Shown: one piece after another, positions 54,214 through 64,000 of the stretch | Position numbering within the stretch: the stretch's first letter is position 1 | Layout: each line of letters starts with the position of its first letter | From: Globisporangium splendens | Taxonomy: Eukaryota > Oomycota > Peronosporomycetes > Pythiales > Pythiaceae | Assembly (NCBI GenBank): GCA_006386115.1 | Contig: VFIW01000005.1 | Location: 806,001-870,000 of the forward strand | Length of the DNA stretch: 64,000 bases | Direction of reading: 5' to 3' | Position numbers and translations under genes: made by a program | The notes under the pieces: generated by a model | Database searches by the model: none | The model's input: the letters and a program-made list of their open reading frames with translations, nothing else | Told to the model about the DNA's origin: nothing

Positions 54214-55153
54214 TCTTCTGGTCTCGAATTCTTCTTCTTCTTCTTGGGTCTTCTTCTACTAGGAAATGCGCTTGCGTCCGAGGCGAGAAGTTGAATTCTG
54301 AGGAAGAGATGAGAATGCACCACCACGCCGTGAGCAAAACAACTACTTTAAGAGCGATGACAGTTGAAGAGTGTGGGAGGTCATCCCTCCTTTCACTCGA
54401 CTTTAATGACCGCAATTTATTGACATAGGATATTTACAATATGCAGTGTTTTCATGAAGAGGGAGAAGCAGATGGGTGGAAACGGTAAAATCGGGGTGTT
54501 TCTTTGGAGGGTCGAGATCTTTAGAGGATGGGGGTGGACCAGAGCGGAATGATGGTGAAACAGAAAACCTCACAAGGAATGAGTGAAGTTCTCTGCTTGC
54601 AGATTACGGCCAATCGGATCTGTTCGAGAAGCTCTGGAACAAAATGAGCAAATCACGATTTGTACACCACCAACAAGCAGAAACGCGGCTTCAACTCGTA
54701 AATACGATCAGCATTCCTGCTTGTGAGGATGTTGGTTTTCTGTTTTGCGTTCTGGTTCAGAGTGTGTGACTCGTTCTTTTACGATCGTAATTGAGTTTTG
54801 ATTGTTCCATATCGGTTTTGACAGGGAAAGGACAAAGTGACGAGAGCGAGAGTGGCACGAGCAACTTAAAGTGGTCAGTTACGGTACGGTACCATATTTT
54901 AAATGACGAAACATCGAAGTAATTTACTGACCACTGAATGCTGCAATCGTTGCTGACCTGTTAACAGACACTGGAGGCTTGTGGAATTGAACAAGTTGAA
55001 CCACTCAATCAGAGCTTTGTCTCTGTTGGTTTTGGCCGATTGGTTCCTGATATTCTCTATCGGCTTTCAGTCCGGCCGATAAAGAAAGTGAAAACTAGTG
55101 CTTCGTGTAGACCGGGGGATAGCTCAGCGTATTTTCATTCGTCAAACACAGTT
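54214..55153. other. Intergenic region upstream of the NBR1-like gene
   Basis: A 940-bp stretch from the NBR1-like start codon to the second LINE. The first part should be the promoter. No supported ORF, tRNA or other repeat is seen; a local inverted pair of GGCCGAT/ATCGGC words lies near 55035-55080. Confidence 0.45.
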
Positions 55154-55165
55154 GATGCTCCACAG
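55154..55165. repeat. Target-site duplication, left copy (LINE 2)
   Basis: GATGCTCCACAG, repeated exactly at 56834-56845 around the truncated LINE. Confidence 0.88.
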
Positions 55166-56833
55166 TTCTAGTCAAAGCTACGCATACAGTTCACTCCGCA
55201 ACGGACTGTGACATCATGGCAACAAGAGACTTGAACGGGCAGAAGGTGTCGTTCCATGCACATCCACGTTTCACAAGAATCGTGCAACTATGGGGTGGCA
55301 ACGGACGATACAATACCACCAGATCTTTCTATCGGCAACAAGTTGCAGCAACGAGGACACAAATTGGCAAAGATACTCGAGATGCAGCAGTCAACAAAGC
55401 TGTCCAAACAGCAGGATCTCTGTGGCCAGGACTGCAATTAATCCAGTGGAGCGAATTACACAACATCCCAGGGATTACAGTTTATACGGCTCAGACTCTT
55501 CTCCGGCTGAAAGCCAACCGAATCTCCATGTGGAACTAGGAGAAAGCTGATCTATCCTGCTCGAATCCCGAATGCTCCCAAGTTGTCCAATCTTCTGTTC
55601 AACATCTATTCTGGGAGTGTCCGAAAGCCAAACTCGTGTGGAACTACTTTTATGCGCTATGGGCGAAGATCGGAATCACTCCTGGTCACGACCCCGCAAT
55701 CTGGATCTTCAGTCTGGATCTACCAGATACTCCAAGGCATGCATGGACCACGATCAAGAGACGCATTATCGGACACAAGTTCTCCAATGAACATCTCCAA
55801 GATCATCTCTATCCCGTCGCACACATGCTGTGGCGATATATGAGCGCGTCGCTCATACAGCCATTTGGTGTGCGCATCTGCGACGCATGGATTCGGATCC
55901 AATCAAATCGACTGCTGAGATGGCGATCATGATGACCAGATTAGAGGCAGGAATGCGAAACCTCACACGACTCGCTGAAGCGCAAGCTGGAGACTCGGAC
56001 GGTCACACGGTTGCAGCAGTTCTCAAGGCATATGTCGACTGCTTTCTCAGCCAAACCGACGCCATCCCCTTGACTCCAAGTGATACTCGCGGCGTTTACC
56101 TGTTGTTTTTCGATGGTGGATCACGCGGCAATCCAGGACCAGGAGGGACTGGATCCATTATCGTGCGTGTCCATAAGGACTCGCACACAGCCAGTTTAAT
56201 TTGGGCCGCGAGCATGGCGTATAGCAGGAAGGACACGACCAACAACTTTGCCGAGTACTGGGGTCTCATACACGGACTCCGAGAAGCCCAACGCAGTCAC
56301 TTCGAACCGTTGTACGTGATTGGAGACAGTGCACTGATTATCTCCCAACAGCGAATGCATCGGTCCCCTCGACAGCACCGATTGGCACGTTTATACCAGA
56401 CAAGTCGACGACTCGCGGATTGCATCGACATCCGAGGATGGTACCATCACTACCGTGCCTTCAACAAGATGGCGGACTCAGCCGCCAACCTAGCCATGGA
56501 CACCAGAACCTCAACGCAGGTTCACTTCCCAACTCATCGAGCTGCTTTCAACAATCTCACCCAGGATCTTGACAATGACGTCATGCATTGGCTAATGAGA
56601 AGTTCGGAAGACCCAAGGTCATTGGACAACACAAGGCAGCCTCACATAGGACCAAGAGAACATACCATCCTGGTCAAAGATTATTTAGCAGTTAGAAGTG
56701 ATCTATTGCAATCCGCGCTAAAGACAGATTTACACTCCGATATGAAATTCGCAATGAAGATTAGGTAGGAGAATGGATATTGTAGGTCACGACGATGAAC
56801 CTAAATATACCTCACCTTATAAACATAAAAAAA
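55166..56833 (+). mobile_element. 5'-truncated LINE, same family as the element at 43.7 kb
   Basis: A 1,668-bp fragment nearly identical to 48423-50083 of the first element, starting inside ORF2 and ending at the same 3' terminus with an A-rich tail. The 12-bp target-site duplication (55154-55165 and 56834-56845) shows it is an independent insertion, truncated at its 5' end as is usual for LINEs. It lies between the full NBR1-like gene and its split relatives. Confidence 0.93.
55831..56768 (+). pseudogene. LINE ORF2 C-terminal fragment with intact RNase H domain
   Basis: A frame encoding the RNase H domain: LLFFDGGSRGNPGPGGTG (first aspartate), NNFAEYWGLIHGL (glutamate), VIGDSALI (aspartate) and NKMADSAANLAMD (last aspartate). 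Unlike copy 1, the T-run before FDGG is complete, so the domain is unbroken. Upstream, the TAG at about 55538 is shared with copy 1 and a one-base loss near 55860 breaks the frame. As a 5'-truncated fragment without its own promoter it is not a functional gene. Confidence 0.85.
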
Positions 56834-56845
56834 GATGCTCCACAG
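56834..56845. repeat. Target-site duplication, right copy (LINE 2)
   Basis: GATGCTCCACAG, identical to 55154-55165, directly after the A-rich 3' end of the element. Confidence 0.88.
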
Positions 56846-57195
56846 CTCAGCATGCAATTGTAAAGCAGACAGTGAACTTGCTTTGCCCTATGTTTGAAAT
56901 ACTGCTGGGAACAGTGTAGTGTGTGATCGCCAGGGCTGAACACTGGATTTTGTGCAGTAAAACTTCATACATGTACTTAGCATGACACACACATACACAC
57001 ACCAAATTGATCCGATTTAGGCTGCTATCCCAGAATTAATCTGTCCAAGTCATGGAGCAACAAGCGGCTGATTACGAGTGCGAATGTGTAATTCAATGTT
57101 CAGGTGTACAAAACTGATTATTGCTTTGATTAGCAGAGGAGAATTTCTTATGGTGCTGACGTTGAGAACACACGACAAACCCATACGCACAGCCC
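56846..57195. other. Intergenic region downstream of the second LINE
   Basis: About 350 bp of AT-rich sequence with a CACACA-type run near 56985-57000. No supported feature. Confidence 0.45.
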
Positions 57196-57696
57196 TTAGA
57201 TCAATGAAAAGACCGGGTGGGGGCGCACCAGCACCTCCATCTGGGTCGGGGCACTGGGTGTCGCTGGCATTCCGCGCGACGGGTGGCGGATCTTCACAAA
57301 GGGCTCGAGCGCTTCCCACTTTTCGCTGGCTTCACAGGTTTCGCACAAGTCGAAATTCGCCACACGCAATGCCGAATAACGCGCTCCGATTATTGGGAAC
57401 GTTTTGCACCCGTCGCACACAGCTTCGGAGTGCACGACTTGCTTCTTGAAGGGACCGAGCTTGTCAGTAAAGTGGCCCGACACGAAGCACGCATGGCAGA
57501 CGCCCTTGTCCGGATACGTCAGCGATCCGTAGCGCGCATCGACAATCTGGGTCACGCAGCATCCGTCGCACATGTAGATGTTGAAGCCTGCTTCGGGAGT
57601 GAACTCGTGCGCCATTTTCACGTGACGTGGTGCTCGCCGCGAAATCGATTGTGTGTGCTTTTGCACCCAACTTCCATGTTCCGAGTATGGTTCCAT
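57196..57696 (-). CDS. Small protein made of two ZZ zinc fingers, NBR1-related
   Basis: A single-exon frame of 166 aa; a second ATG at 57615 gives 139 aa and may be the true start, since the first 27 residues are not conserved. It contains two ZZ fingers closely related to those of the NBR1-like gene: MCDGCCVTQIVDARYGS with CHAC, and VCDGCKTFPIIGARYSAL with CETC, each followed by the same F.K.(V/I) spacer. There is no PB1, FW or UBA. ZZ domains bind N-terminal residues or partner proteins. It is head-to-head with the PB1-FW-UBA gene at 58054, with starts 357-438 bp apart, suggesting a shared promoter. Confidence 0.82.
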   Translation of the reverse strand: MEPYSEHGSWVQKHTQSISRRAPRHVKMAHEFTPEAGFNIYMCDGCCVTQIVDARYGSLTYPDKGVCHACFVSGHFTDKLGPFKKQVVHSEAVCDGCKTFPIIGARYSALRVANFDLCETCEASEKWEALEPFVKIRHPSRGMPATPSAPTQMEVLVRPHPVFSLI

Positions 57697-58053
57697 CCAT
57701 CACTTCTTGGTTCCATATTTTCTATTAAAATCTACCTGAGTATAACAGCATTATTTTCAGAAGTATTGCTACGAGTAACAACATTCTCCTTTGTCCGTAG
57801 TTTATCGCACTGGATCGCTCGAAGGTCACTACTGAGTTGCCTTTAAAACCAGGCAGATAACATTTATACCGGTTCGCTTCTTCAACGCCTGAAGTGTTTC
57901 AAAATAATAAATAACTTCGCCTGACAGCGAACATTGCACTCTTTATCCGGTTTTAAGAAGACACTCCTGACAAGGTTTTATTAACTTGAAGAGACTTTTC
58001 TCCTGAGAATCTCCTTTTTATCAGCAAACAGTCAGAACAAGAACTGGAAGAAG
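57697..58053. promoter_or_regulatory. Bidirectional promoter of the split NBR1-like pair
   Basis: A 357-bp AT-rich interval between the ZZ-only gene (minus) and the PB1-FW-UBA gene (plus). No ORF of note; it must hold both promoters. Confidence 0.45.
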
Positions 58054-59749
58054 ATGGCGACGCTCAAGATCCTCTGGGCGGCCAAGCAGGACATGCGCCG
58101 CGTGCAGGTCGTGGCCGTCAACCAGACGCTCGTGGCGCTCGACAACCGCGCGGTGGCCAACTGGAATGAGCTGCGCTTCCGCGACCTGCTCGATTACGTG
58201 CTGCTGGTGTTCCCCGAGATCGACACGGAGACAGAAGAAGTGCTGCTCTACTACACGGACGACGACGAGGAGCTCGTGCGCATCACGAACGATGTGGAGC
58301 TCACGGAGGGCTTCCGTCTGATGAAGGAGATCGCGGTCGCCATGGGCCGCGGCGAGAACAACGCGGTCTGCAAGATCACGCTCGTGACGCGACCTCTCGC
58401 ACACGAGACGGCGACGCCTGCTGGCAACAATCCCGAAGAGCTACGCTCGGAGTTGGTGTCGCAGGCGCTGGAAGCCGACCAGCAGAAGCGCATGATGGCG
58501 CTCTTTGTGGATCTCAGCAAAGTGGTCGAGAAGTGGGAGCCCAGCTGGGAGCATGAAGAGTTGAAGCGCGATGTCGTCTCGCTCTTGCACGAACCAGGCT
58601 GCCAGGAGGCACTGCTCGAGATCATGTCGAACCAAAAGGTATCGTACTTGATGGGCATTGTAGGCTTGGTGGGTGTTTCTATGCTAGCTGTTGTGTATGT
58701 GTGGTATTTATTGTTTGGTGCTGCTTTCTAGTACGCGTCCATTTTCCAGAAGGTGTCGGAAGAATTCCACAAGGTTGGCTCTTTGGTCGACTATAAACCT
58801 TATTGACGTTGACAGATTGATTCATTTGGCTATTACTTTTGTTTCAAACTATAGGGCGGCGACTTCTCGTCGTGCCTTGTGAACGTGGCTGGCGCTGATG
58901 ATTTGGATGAGATCGCCAAGATCCTGCTGATGAAATGCCCGCAGGCGCGGCTCCAGATCGAGCGCGTGCTGCAGCAGTTGCAGCACAACCACAACTTGCA
59001 GCGCATGACGGCCAGCGACTATTTTGAAGCAATCTCGTCCGAAGACACCAAGGAAGACCAGGGACCGATCGTCGCCGTGTTTGAAGGCGATGTGACGTGC
59101 CCTGATGGCATTGTGCTCAAGCCATCGGAGCCATTTGACAAAGTGTGGAAGATCCGCAATGCCGGACCAACGGTGCGTCCTATCCTATACCCAGCCATGT
59201 GGTGCGACATTCATTAACCTGCTTTGCTGTGCTGACGCATTTTTTTAATAGAAATGGCCAAGTGGCACGAAGCTCTTGTGTGTGGGTGGAGACAAGATGC
59301 AAGCGCCGGAGAGCGTCCTCATTCCGTCGGTCTTGCCTGGCAGCTCCATTGATGTGTCTCTGCGCATGGTGACTCCAGCGACAGCCGGTCGCTACACGGG
59401 CTACTGGCGCCTCTGCACTCCAAATGGCACGCGCTTTGGCCAACGCCTTTGGGTCGACATCAACATTTTGGCGCCTGGCGATGCCGAGAACGTTGCTGCG
59501 GGTACTGCCCCACACCGTGTGGCTGCACCTGCACCTGTTGTGACGCAAAACGTGGCGTCTCGTGTGCAGGTTCCAGCGCCAGCCGCTGTGGTCGTCCCTG
59601 CGCCGAAGAAGCCCACTGAAGAGGAACTGCGTTGGGCGGCCGAATTGCAGTCGCTCGCGGACATGGGCTTCACCGACAAGGACCGCAACATACTGCTCCT
59701 CGCCCAGCACAACGGCGACTTGAACGCGGTGATCAGCTCGCTCTTGTAA
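58054..59749 (+). CDS. NBR1-like protein lacking ZZ (PB1, FW, UBA)
   Basis: Four exons (58054-58638, 58732-58773, 58855-59172, 59252-59749) give 480 aa. An N-terminal PB1 domain (residues ~1-110, with YYTDDDEELVRITNDVELTE in the acidic OPCA position), a helical middle, an FW/NBR1 domain (about 275-380: KVWKIRNAGPTKWPSGTKLL across the last intron, then YTGYWRLCTPNGTRFGQRLW), a Pro/Val/Ala linker, and a C-terminal UBA (LQSLADMGFTDKDRNILLLA). The order equals the NBR1-like gene at 51.6-54.2 kb except that no ZZ fingers are present; ZZ fingers are encoded by the divergent neighbour. Exon 2 is only 42 nt. It may act as a selective-autophagy adaptor; that is inferred from architecture. Confidence 0.9.
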
Positions 59750-60010
59750 GCCAAGCCTGCAGTCAATCCTGTGCTTTGACTTGGGGACATGACGATATTG
59801 CTCAGTCAGCTTAACGAAGCCTCACTCGAGTTGCATATGTGTGCTGCTTCCTTGTATATCGGCATCGCAGCCCTCTTTCGTTTATTTACATAAGAAAAAC
59901 AACAAACAACAAACAAAAAAGCAAACAAACCCACGTGATGCCCAGCAATTACATAAAATCTATCGTACCATGCAATTCTTCTGTTTTATCGACATCTTTG
60001 CATTTTGTTT

Positions 60011-62173
60011 TCACGACTTACTGAGCGAATCGCCGATTGTTGCCTTCGTCATTTTCACAAACTCCTCGACGAGGGACTCGCTCGCATCGCTGCTCGTGCG
60101 CACGGTGACGCCCAAGTTGCTCGTCGCGAGCGTGATGTCCACGACCAGAAAGAAGAACCAGTCGCTCCTGCTGTCGTGCTGCTTCGCGTAAAACACGTAC
60201 TTCTCGACACCATTCACCGTGCCACTCGCCATGCACGTGACCCCACGCGCTTGCATTTTCTCAACGAGCGCCGTGGAGTCCACACGACCGGCTTGGATTT
60301 CGTTGCTTTGATACCTGAGAGAAACGCACAACCAAATTGACATTTTTGCTTGTCTCAGCAAAACCATAATAGAAATAGCGCCTTACAGTGATACTCCAAT
60401 GAACTCACCGTTGATGGTACTCCTCCCACATGTTCTCGAAACGCTTTGGATCCAGACGTGCTGTTCCATCCAAATCGAGGGGTTTCCAGAATGTACCCGA
60501 CGTGGACCGAGGCGGCGTCCGCTGCATTTGAATCGCTGACATTCTACAGTAGAGAGAGAAACGCATTGCCATAAATTACTCGCTTCCATTGAGACTTTCT
60601 CTGAGACGGTGAGGAAAAGAGCAATTTTGGTCGCACCTCTCTCGAGTCGTCGATTGGCGTGGCTTCTTCACTTGGCTAGCGGTGGATGGAGGTGGTGATG
60701 TCATCAACCTATGAGGGGGAAAACAAGCAAGCAATGCGCAAATACACTTGTCAACATCAGTGTACCTCACAAATACAGCATATATACAAACAGCAGCATG
60801 ACAACGGTACCGTTCACTTTCCAATTCGTCCAGCTCTCGGTCGGAAAGTGTATGGTCCTCACTGAGACCAACATCGGATTTCTTGCTTTTCTTCCATCCA
60901 CTGGCATTTTTCATCTTGATAGATTTGGGGCTGCTGCCTGTGGAGGAGGATGCGCTGCGTGCCGGCTTCAACGAACGCTGGAGACACGCAGAAATGCGGC
61001 GCGGCCACTTTCGTCGGATGTACATCGTCGCAGCTACGCCCACGACGACCACGATACCCACTGAAAATACTAACATACACAACAATTAGTGAGACGTCAT
61101 TTTTCCAGTCATGGTACATTTCACATACCTTGCCAGCTTCCGTACGGGAACGACGTCATCATCGGATCGAGTTTCGACGCGTGCGAGACGATGCCGCCAA
61201 AGAAATCGTCGGTCTTCTCAGTACTGCCGACCACTACGTTCGTCGTCTTCAGGATCTCCCCATCCAAGGTGCCATCAAAGCGATGCGACCGAAAGCCGCT
61301 GTGTGAGACGTAGATCGCGTAGCTCTTCGACGACACCAGGGTCGTCAGGCTGGACGTTGCGCTGGATGTAAACTCGATCGAGGCTGACTTGCCAGCGACC
61401 ACCATCGCTGGAGACGGAAGCAATGCGAGCGTCGCAGGCGATACCAACTTCGTGGTTCCTTGTTCCTCATCCAGGAGCTCCGTCAGCGTGACTCGGTACA
61501 GGTGGAGTGGCACTTTCCCAACGTTCCGGACGCTCACGTCGGCCTTCGTGGATCCGTCGGCGTCGTGCCGCAACTTCGCGCCTTGGAACTCGAAACGCGG
61601 CATGCCTTTCCCATCGGGCAATGTATACGAAGGCGACACGAGCACCTGACGAACTTGCACGGCGACGTTCTCCCCAGTGTCGATAACCACCTTATCATGG
61701 TTGCCCTCTGCACCGACCACCTGCTCCAATTGAGCGCGAACGTCTGTGTCCCATACATTCACGTCGTTTGTCTGGTGCTGAATATTCGAGCGCGAGCAAA
61801 GCGAGAGCACCGCGAAGAACGCCGCTCCGTCCTCTGACACGGCTTCGTGCACGCAATCCACTGCGCTGAGCGCGAACGCGGGCATTTTCGCAGCCAAGTG
61901 ACCCATCGCCGCCATCATCACCGGGTGGCGCAGGCAGCTTGTCGCCACGGCGTCCTTCTCGTCGGTCTCCTTTGGCCTGGAATTGCGCCGCTGGACTCCG
62001 AAATCGATCCCGACGTCTGTACAGAACACGGCATTGCTCTTCCCATTGGCAGTAGCCGCTGCAGCGCCACGCGCCATCGCCGCCACCGCCAATACGTACA
62101 GGACCATCGCATGGAGCGTGCGGCGGCGTGATGGCGTCATGATGAAGGCACGCGCGCAGCACTCGTTCGCCAT
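60011..62173 (-). CDS. Type I membrane protein with beta-adaptin-appendage-like tail
   Basis: Five exons (62173-61129, 61069-60811, 60708-60637, 60543-60409, 60314-60011) join in phase to 604 aa. An N-terminal signal segment (LHAMVLYVLAVAAMARGAAA; ATG at 62140 is an alternative start) is followed by a ~330-residue lumenal domain with few cysteines and beta-rich character, and then one membrane helix (VFSVGIVVVVGVAATMY) in exon 2. The cytosolic part is basic and Ser-rich (GSSPKSIKMKNASGWKKSKK), and ends in ~130 residues, FWKPLDLDGTARLDPKRF to TKATIGDSLSKS, with the FE.MW...(H).R and MASG..N...KYVFYAKQ pattern of the beta-adaptin appendage C-subdomain. The appendage call is tentative. Such a subdomain on a membrane receptor would be unusual; two adjacent genes are the alternative. 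Confidence 0.72.
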
Positions 62174-62388
62174 CTAATAACGGGTTTTGCTATGTGCTGA
62201 TCTGATGCTCGAGACCTGGAAGGAATCCAAAAGAAACTTTCAAAAAGCAAGTTTCATCCTTGCATACAGCATACCTGGACGTTTACATATTTCGATAACA
62301 GTAAAGCATTTGACTTCAGTGTCAAGTACTGGGGGTATTCTGAATAGTGGACTGTAGGGTATCTCGAGAGTGCCTCTATGAGAAGAAG

Positions 62389-64000
62389 ATGGAGAAAGCT
62401 GACGAAGCAGCAGCGATGTCGGCGGCGCATGCTGCGGGGGAACGCGACGCAGGCGCTGGTCCTGATGGGAATGGTGACGAGAACCAGGCCAACGCGTATG
62501 AGACCATAGAAGTCGGCGATGACGAGGACGAGGAGGATGCCGAGGACGGCGCGCAGAACGATGATGACGCAGACGAAGACGCCACGGTGGATGATGTCGA
62601 AGTCGATGCAGTAAGTGGTCAGCTTTTCATAAATAATGCACGCAGCTCATGCAATACTAACCCATATGTTCTTTCTTTTCTGTAAACTGCAGTGCTGTAT
62701 TTGTCAGGATATTGTCGAGTTACTGGCGCAAGGGTTTCTTCCGAGCTGCGAGCATAAATTCCACTTCGAGTGCATCGTGACGTGGTCGAAAGTGACGAAT
62801 TTGTGCCCGCTCTGCAAGCAGAAATTCAACACTGTCGCGCGTGTGGATGCCAATGGCAGTGTTATACACACTGAGGAGATTGAGGATGCCAAGCAAGTGT
62901 TCCGTCCGGACCCCCAGGATCACGATATTGCGGCGCAGTTGCGACTCGTGAACGAAGCGCGGTGTGAGACCTGCGGGCGAGGTGACGATGAGCACGTGCT
63001 GCTAATGTGTGAGGCCCGCGGATGCCCGGTATCGAACCACACGTACTGCATTGGATTGAGCGAAGTACCAGCCAGCTCGTGGTACTGCTCGCGACACACA
63101 GATATGCTGCGAGCAAGTGATCTCATTGAGCGTCCAGCGATGACGGTCTCCTCGCGTCGCACCACGAGACGACTAGCATCTTTGATGTCCAATGTTCTGA
63201 GAGGCAGTAGTCGATCATCTTCTGGTACGGTCACTCGTCGCGGACGAGGCAGTTCGACCAGCAGTAGTACGGCGAGAGGAGGTCGAGACCGAAGAGCTAC
63301 AGCTCGAGTTACGTTAGAATCTGAAAGCGGTCGCCCCATTCGAGGCGTTGCCGCAGCGTATGCGCTGCGAATGTCCCGAGAGCTCCAGCAAATCCAGCAA
63401 CGCGCCGAAGTCATGTACGCCAGAGGAGATCATTACCAGCATGCGCCTTCCAATAGACAGATCGCACTCTCGCGCTCTACCGTCCCGGCTCCTTCCAGTG
63501 TGGACTTAATGTGGCAGGATCACGATTCCAGTCGCCAGGCAATGGCTGCTAGGTCTTCAAGCGCACTGATCAGTTCCATGAGCTCCCCCCAAACAAGCAC
63601 CACCAACCGGGTATCGAGAACTCTGGCACCAGAGTATCGTGAGCTCGCTCAGCTCATGGTCGACGCTGTCGCAAGCGACAACTACGCGTCGACAGTCTCC
63701 CTTGTTATCCCAAAAACCGCGAAGCTGAGGCTCGTCTCCAAGGTGAAAACCTTCTTTGCACGTCTCAACGACCGCGAGAAACTCGCGGTGCTCGATATGG
63801 AGTGTCTTCCAGTGTTGTACAAGTGGATCCAGAAAGCGGATGCTGCTGCTTCGCCTCATCCTCAAGTGCTGGACGCCGTGCTCACTGTCGTGGGATCCCT
63901 TCCGATTCGGAAAAGCGATCTCATCGAGGTTCCTGACTTCCGCAGCGCATTGGACGAGATCGCGACATTTCCCGACATCAGTGTCGAGTTGCGAGAGCGT
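62389..64000 (+). CDS. RING-PHD protein with TFIIS-N-like region (3' end outside window)
   Basis: Two exons are visible (62389-62610 and 62693 to the window edge), at least 510 codons. After an acidic N-terminus comes a RING finger starting at the exon junction (CCICQD, SCEHKFHFEC, CPLC), then a PHD finger (CETCGRGDDEHVLLMCEARG, HTYC, WYCSRH). A long Arg/Ser-rich region follows, then residues near the edge (VLYKWIQKADAAASPHPQVL) that resemble the TFIIS N-terminal/IWS1 helical domain. RING-PHD proteins of this layout (PHRF1-like) are ubiquitin ligases linked to chromatin and RNA polymerase II; the TFIIS-N match supports a transcription role. The end of the protein is not in the window. Confidence 0.82.

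Overview
The window looks like an oomycete nuclear chromosome segment (genus not resolved). Genes are closely packed on both strands and have few, short introns (mostly about 55-110 nt; GTACGT, GTGCGT and GTAAGT donors, plain AG acceptors). The content is a eukaryotic protist mix: an enkurin-type axonemal protein fitting a flagellated zoospore, SBDS, eIF3c, CDK11, TFIIH Tfb5, plant-type short tRNase Z, Skp1-modifying enzymes and an expanded SLC43-like transporter family. No bacterial-style operons, CRISPR arrays, rRNA or convincing tRNA genes were seen. Multi-exon models were built by hand so that phase and protein similarity agree across every junction; family calls rest on recognised motifs, not on searches.

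Layout. 0-4.3 kb: a cysteine-rich type I membrane protein, an ENKD1-like protein and SBDS. 4.3-7.6 kb: a gene-poor island with inverted and tandem repeats. 7.6-9.6 kb: a small protein with a PP1-docking-like motif and tRNase Z. 10.2-15.6 kb: three SLC43-like transporter copies, the third a pseudogene; two more decayed copies lie at 31.9-34.4 kb. 16.1-18.4 kb: a LURP-one-related protein and CDK11. 18.6-28.6 kb: a metabolic block with a FAD oxidoreductase divergent from an 884-aa fusion of formimidoylglutamate deiminase (HutF) to an M20 metallohydrolase, then a prolyl-4-hydroxylase/GlcNAc-transferase fusion (PhyA-Gnt1 type), then imidazolonepropionase (HutI). 29.1-31.4 kb: Tfb5 divergent from endonuclease III. 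34.7-42.1 kb: eIF3c, an Alba protein with an RGG tail, a coiled-coil protein and a membrane-anchored cathepsin X-like protease. 42.6-51.4 kb: two tandem alpha/beta hydrolase paralogues separated by a 6.4-kb LINE retrotransposon with an 11-bp target-site duplication. 51.6-59.7 kb: an NBR1-like locus (PB1, three ZZ fingers, FW, UBA) with a frame break in a His-Pro minisatellite; a second, 5'-truncated LINE copy with a 12-bp duplication; then a ZZ-only gene head-to-head with a PB1-FW-UBA gene lacking ZZ. 60.0-62.2 kb: a type I membrane protein whose cytosolic tail resembles a beta-adaptin appendage. 62.4-64 kb: the start of a RING-PHD-TFIIS-N-like protein, cut by the window edge.

How the genes relate. 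HutI makes formiminoglutamate, HutF deiminates it to N-formylglutamate, and the fused M20 domain is well placed to deformylate that to glutamate; two genes would then cover three consecutive steps of histidine breakdown. The PhyA-Gnt1 fusion would carry out consecutive hydroxylation and GlcNAc addition on Skp1. The NBR1-like genes show one receptor architecture whole (but frame-broken) and once divided between two divergent genes. These three are the strongest leads.
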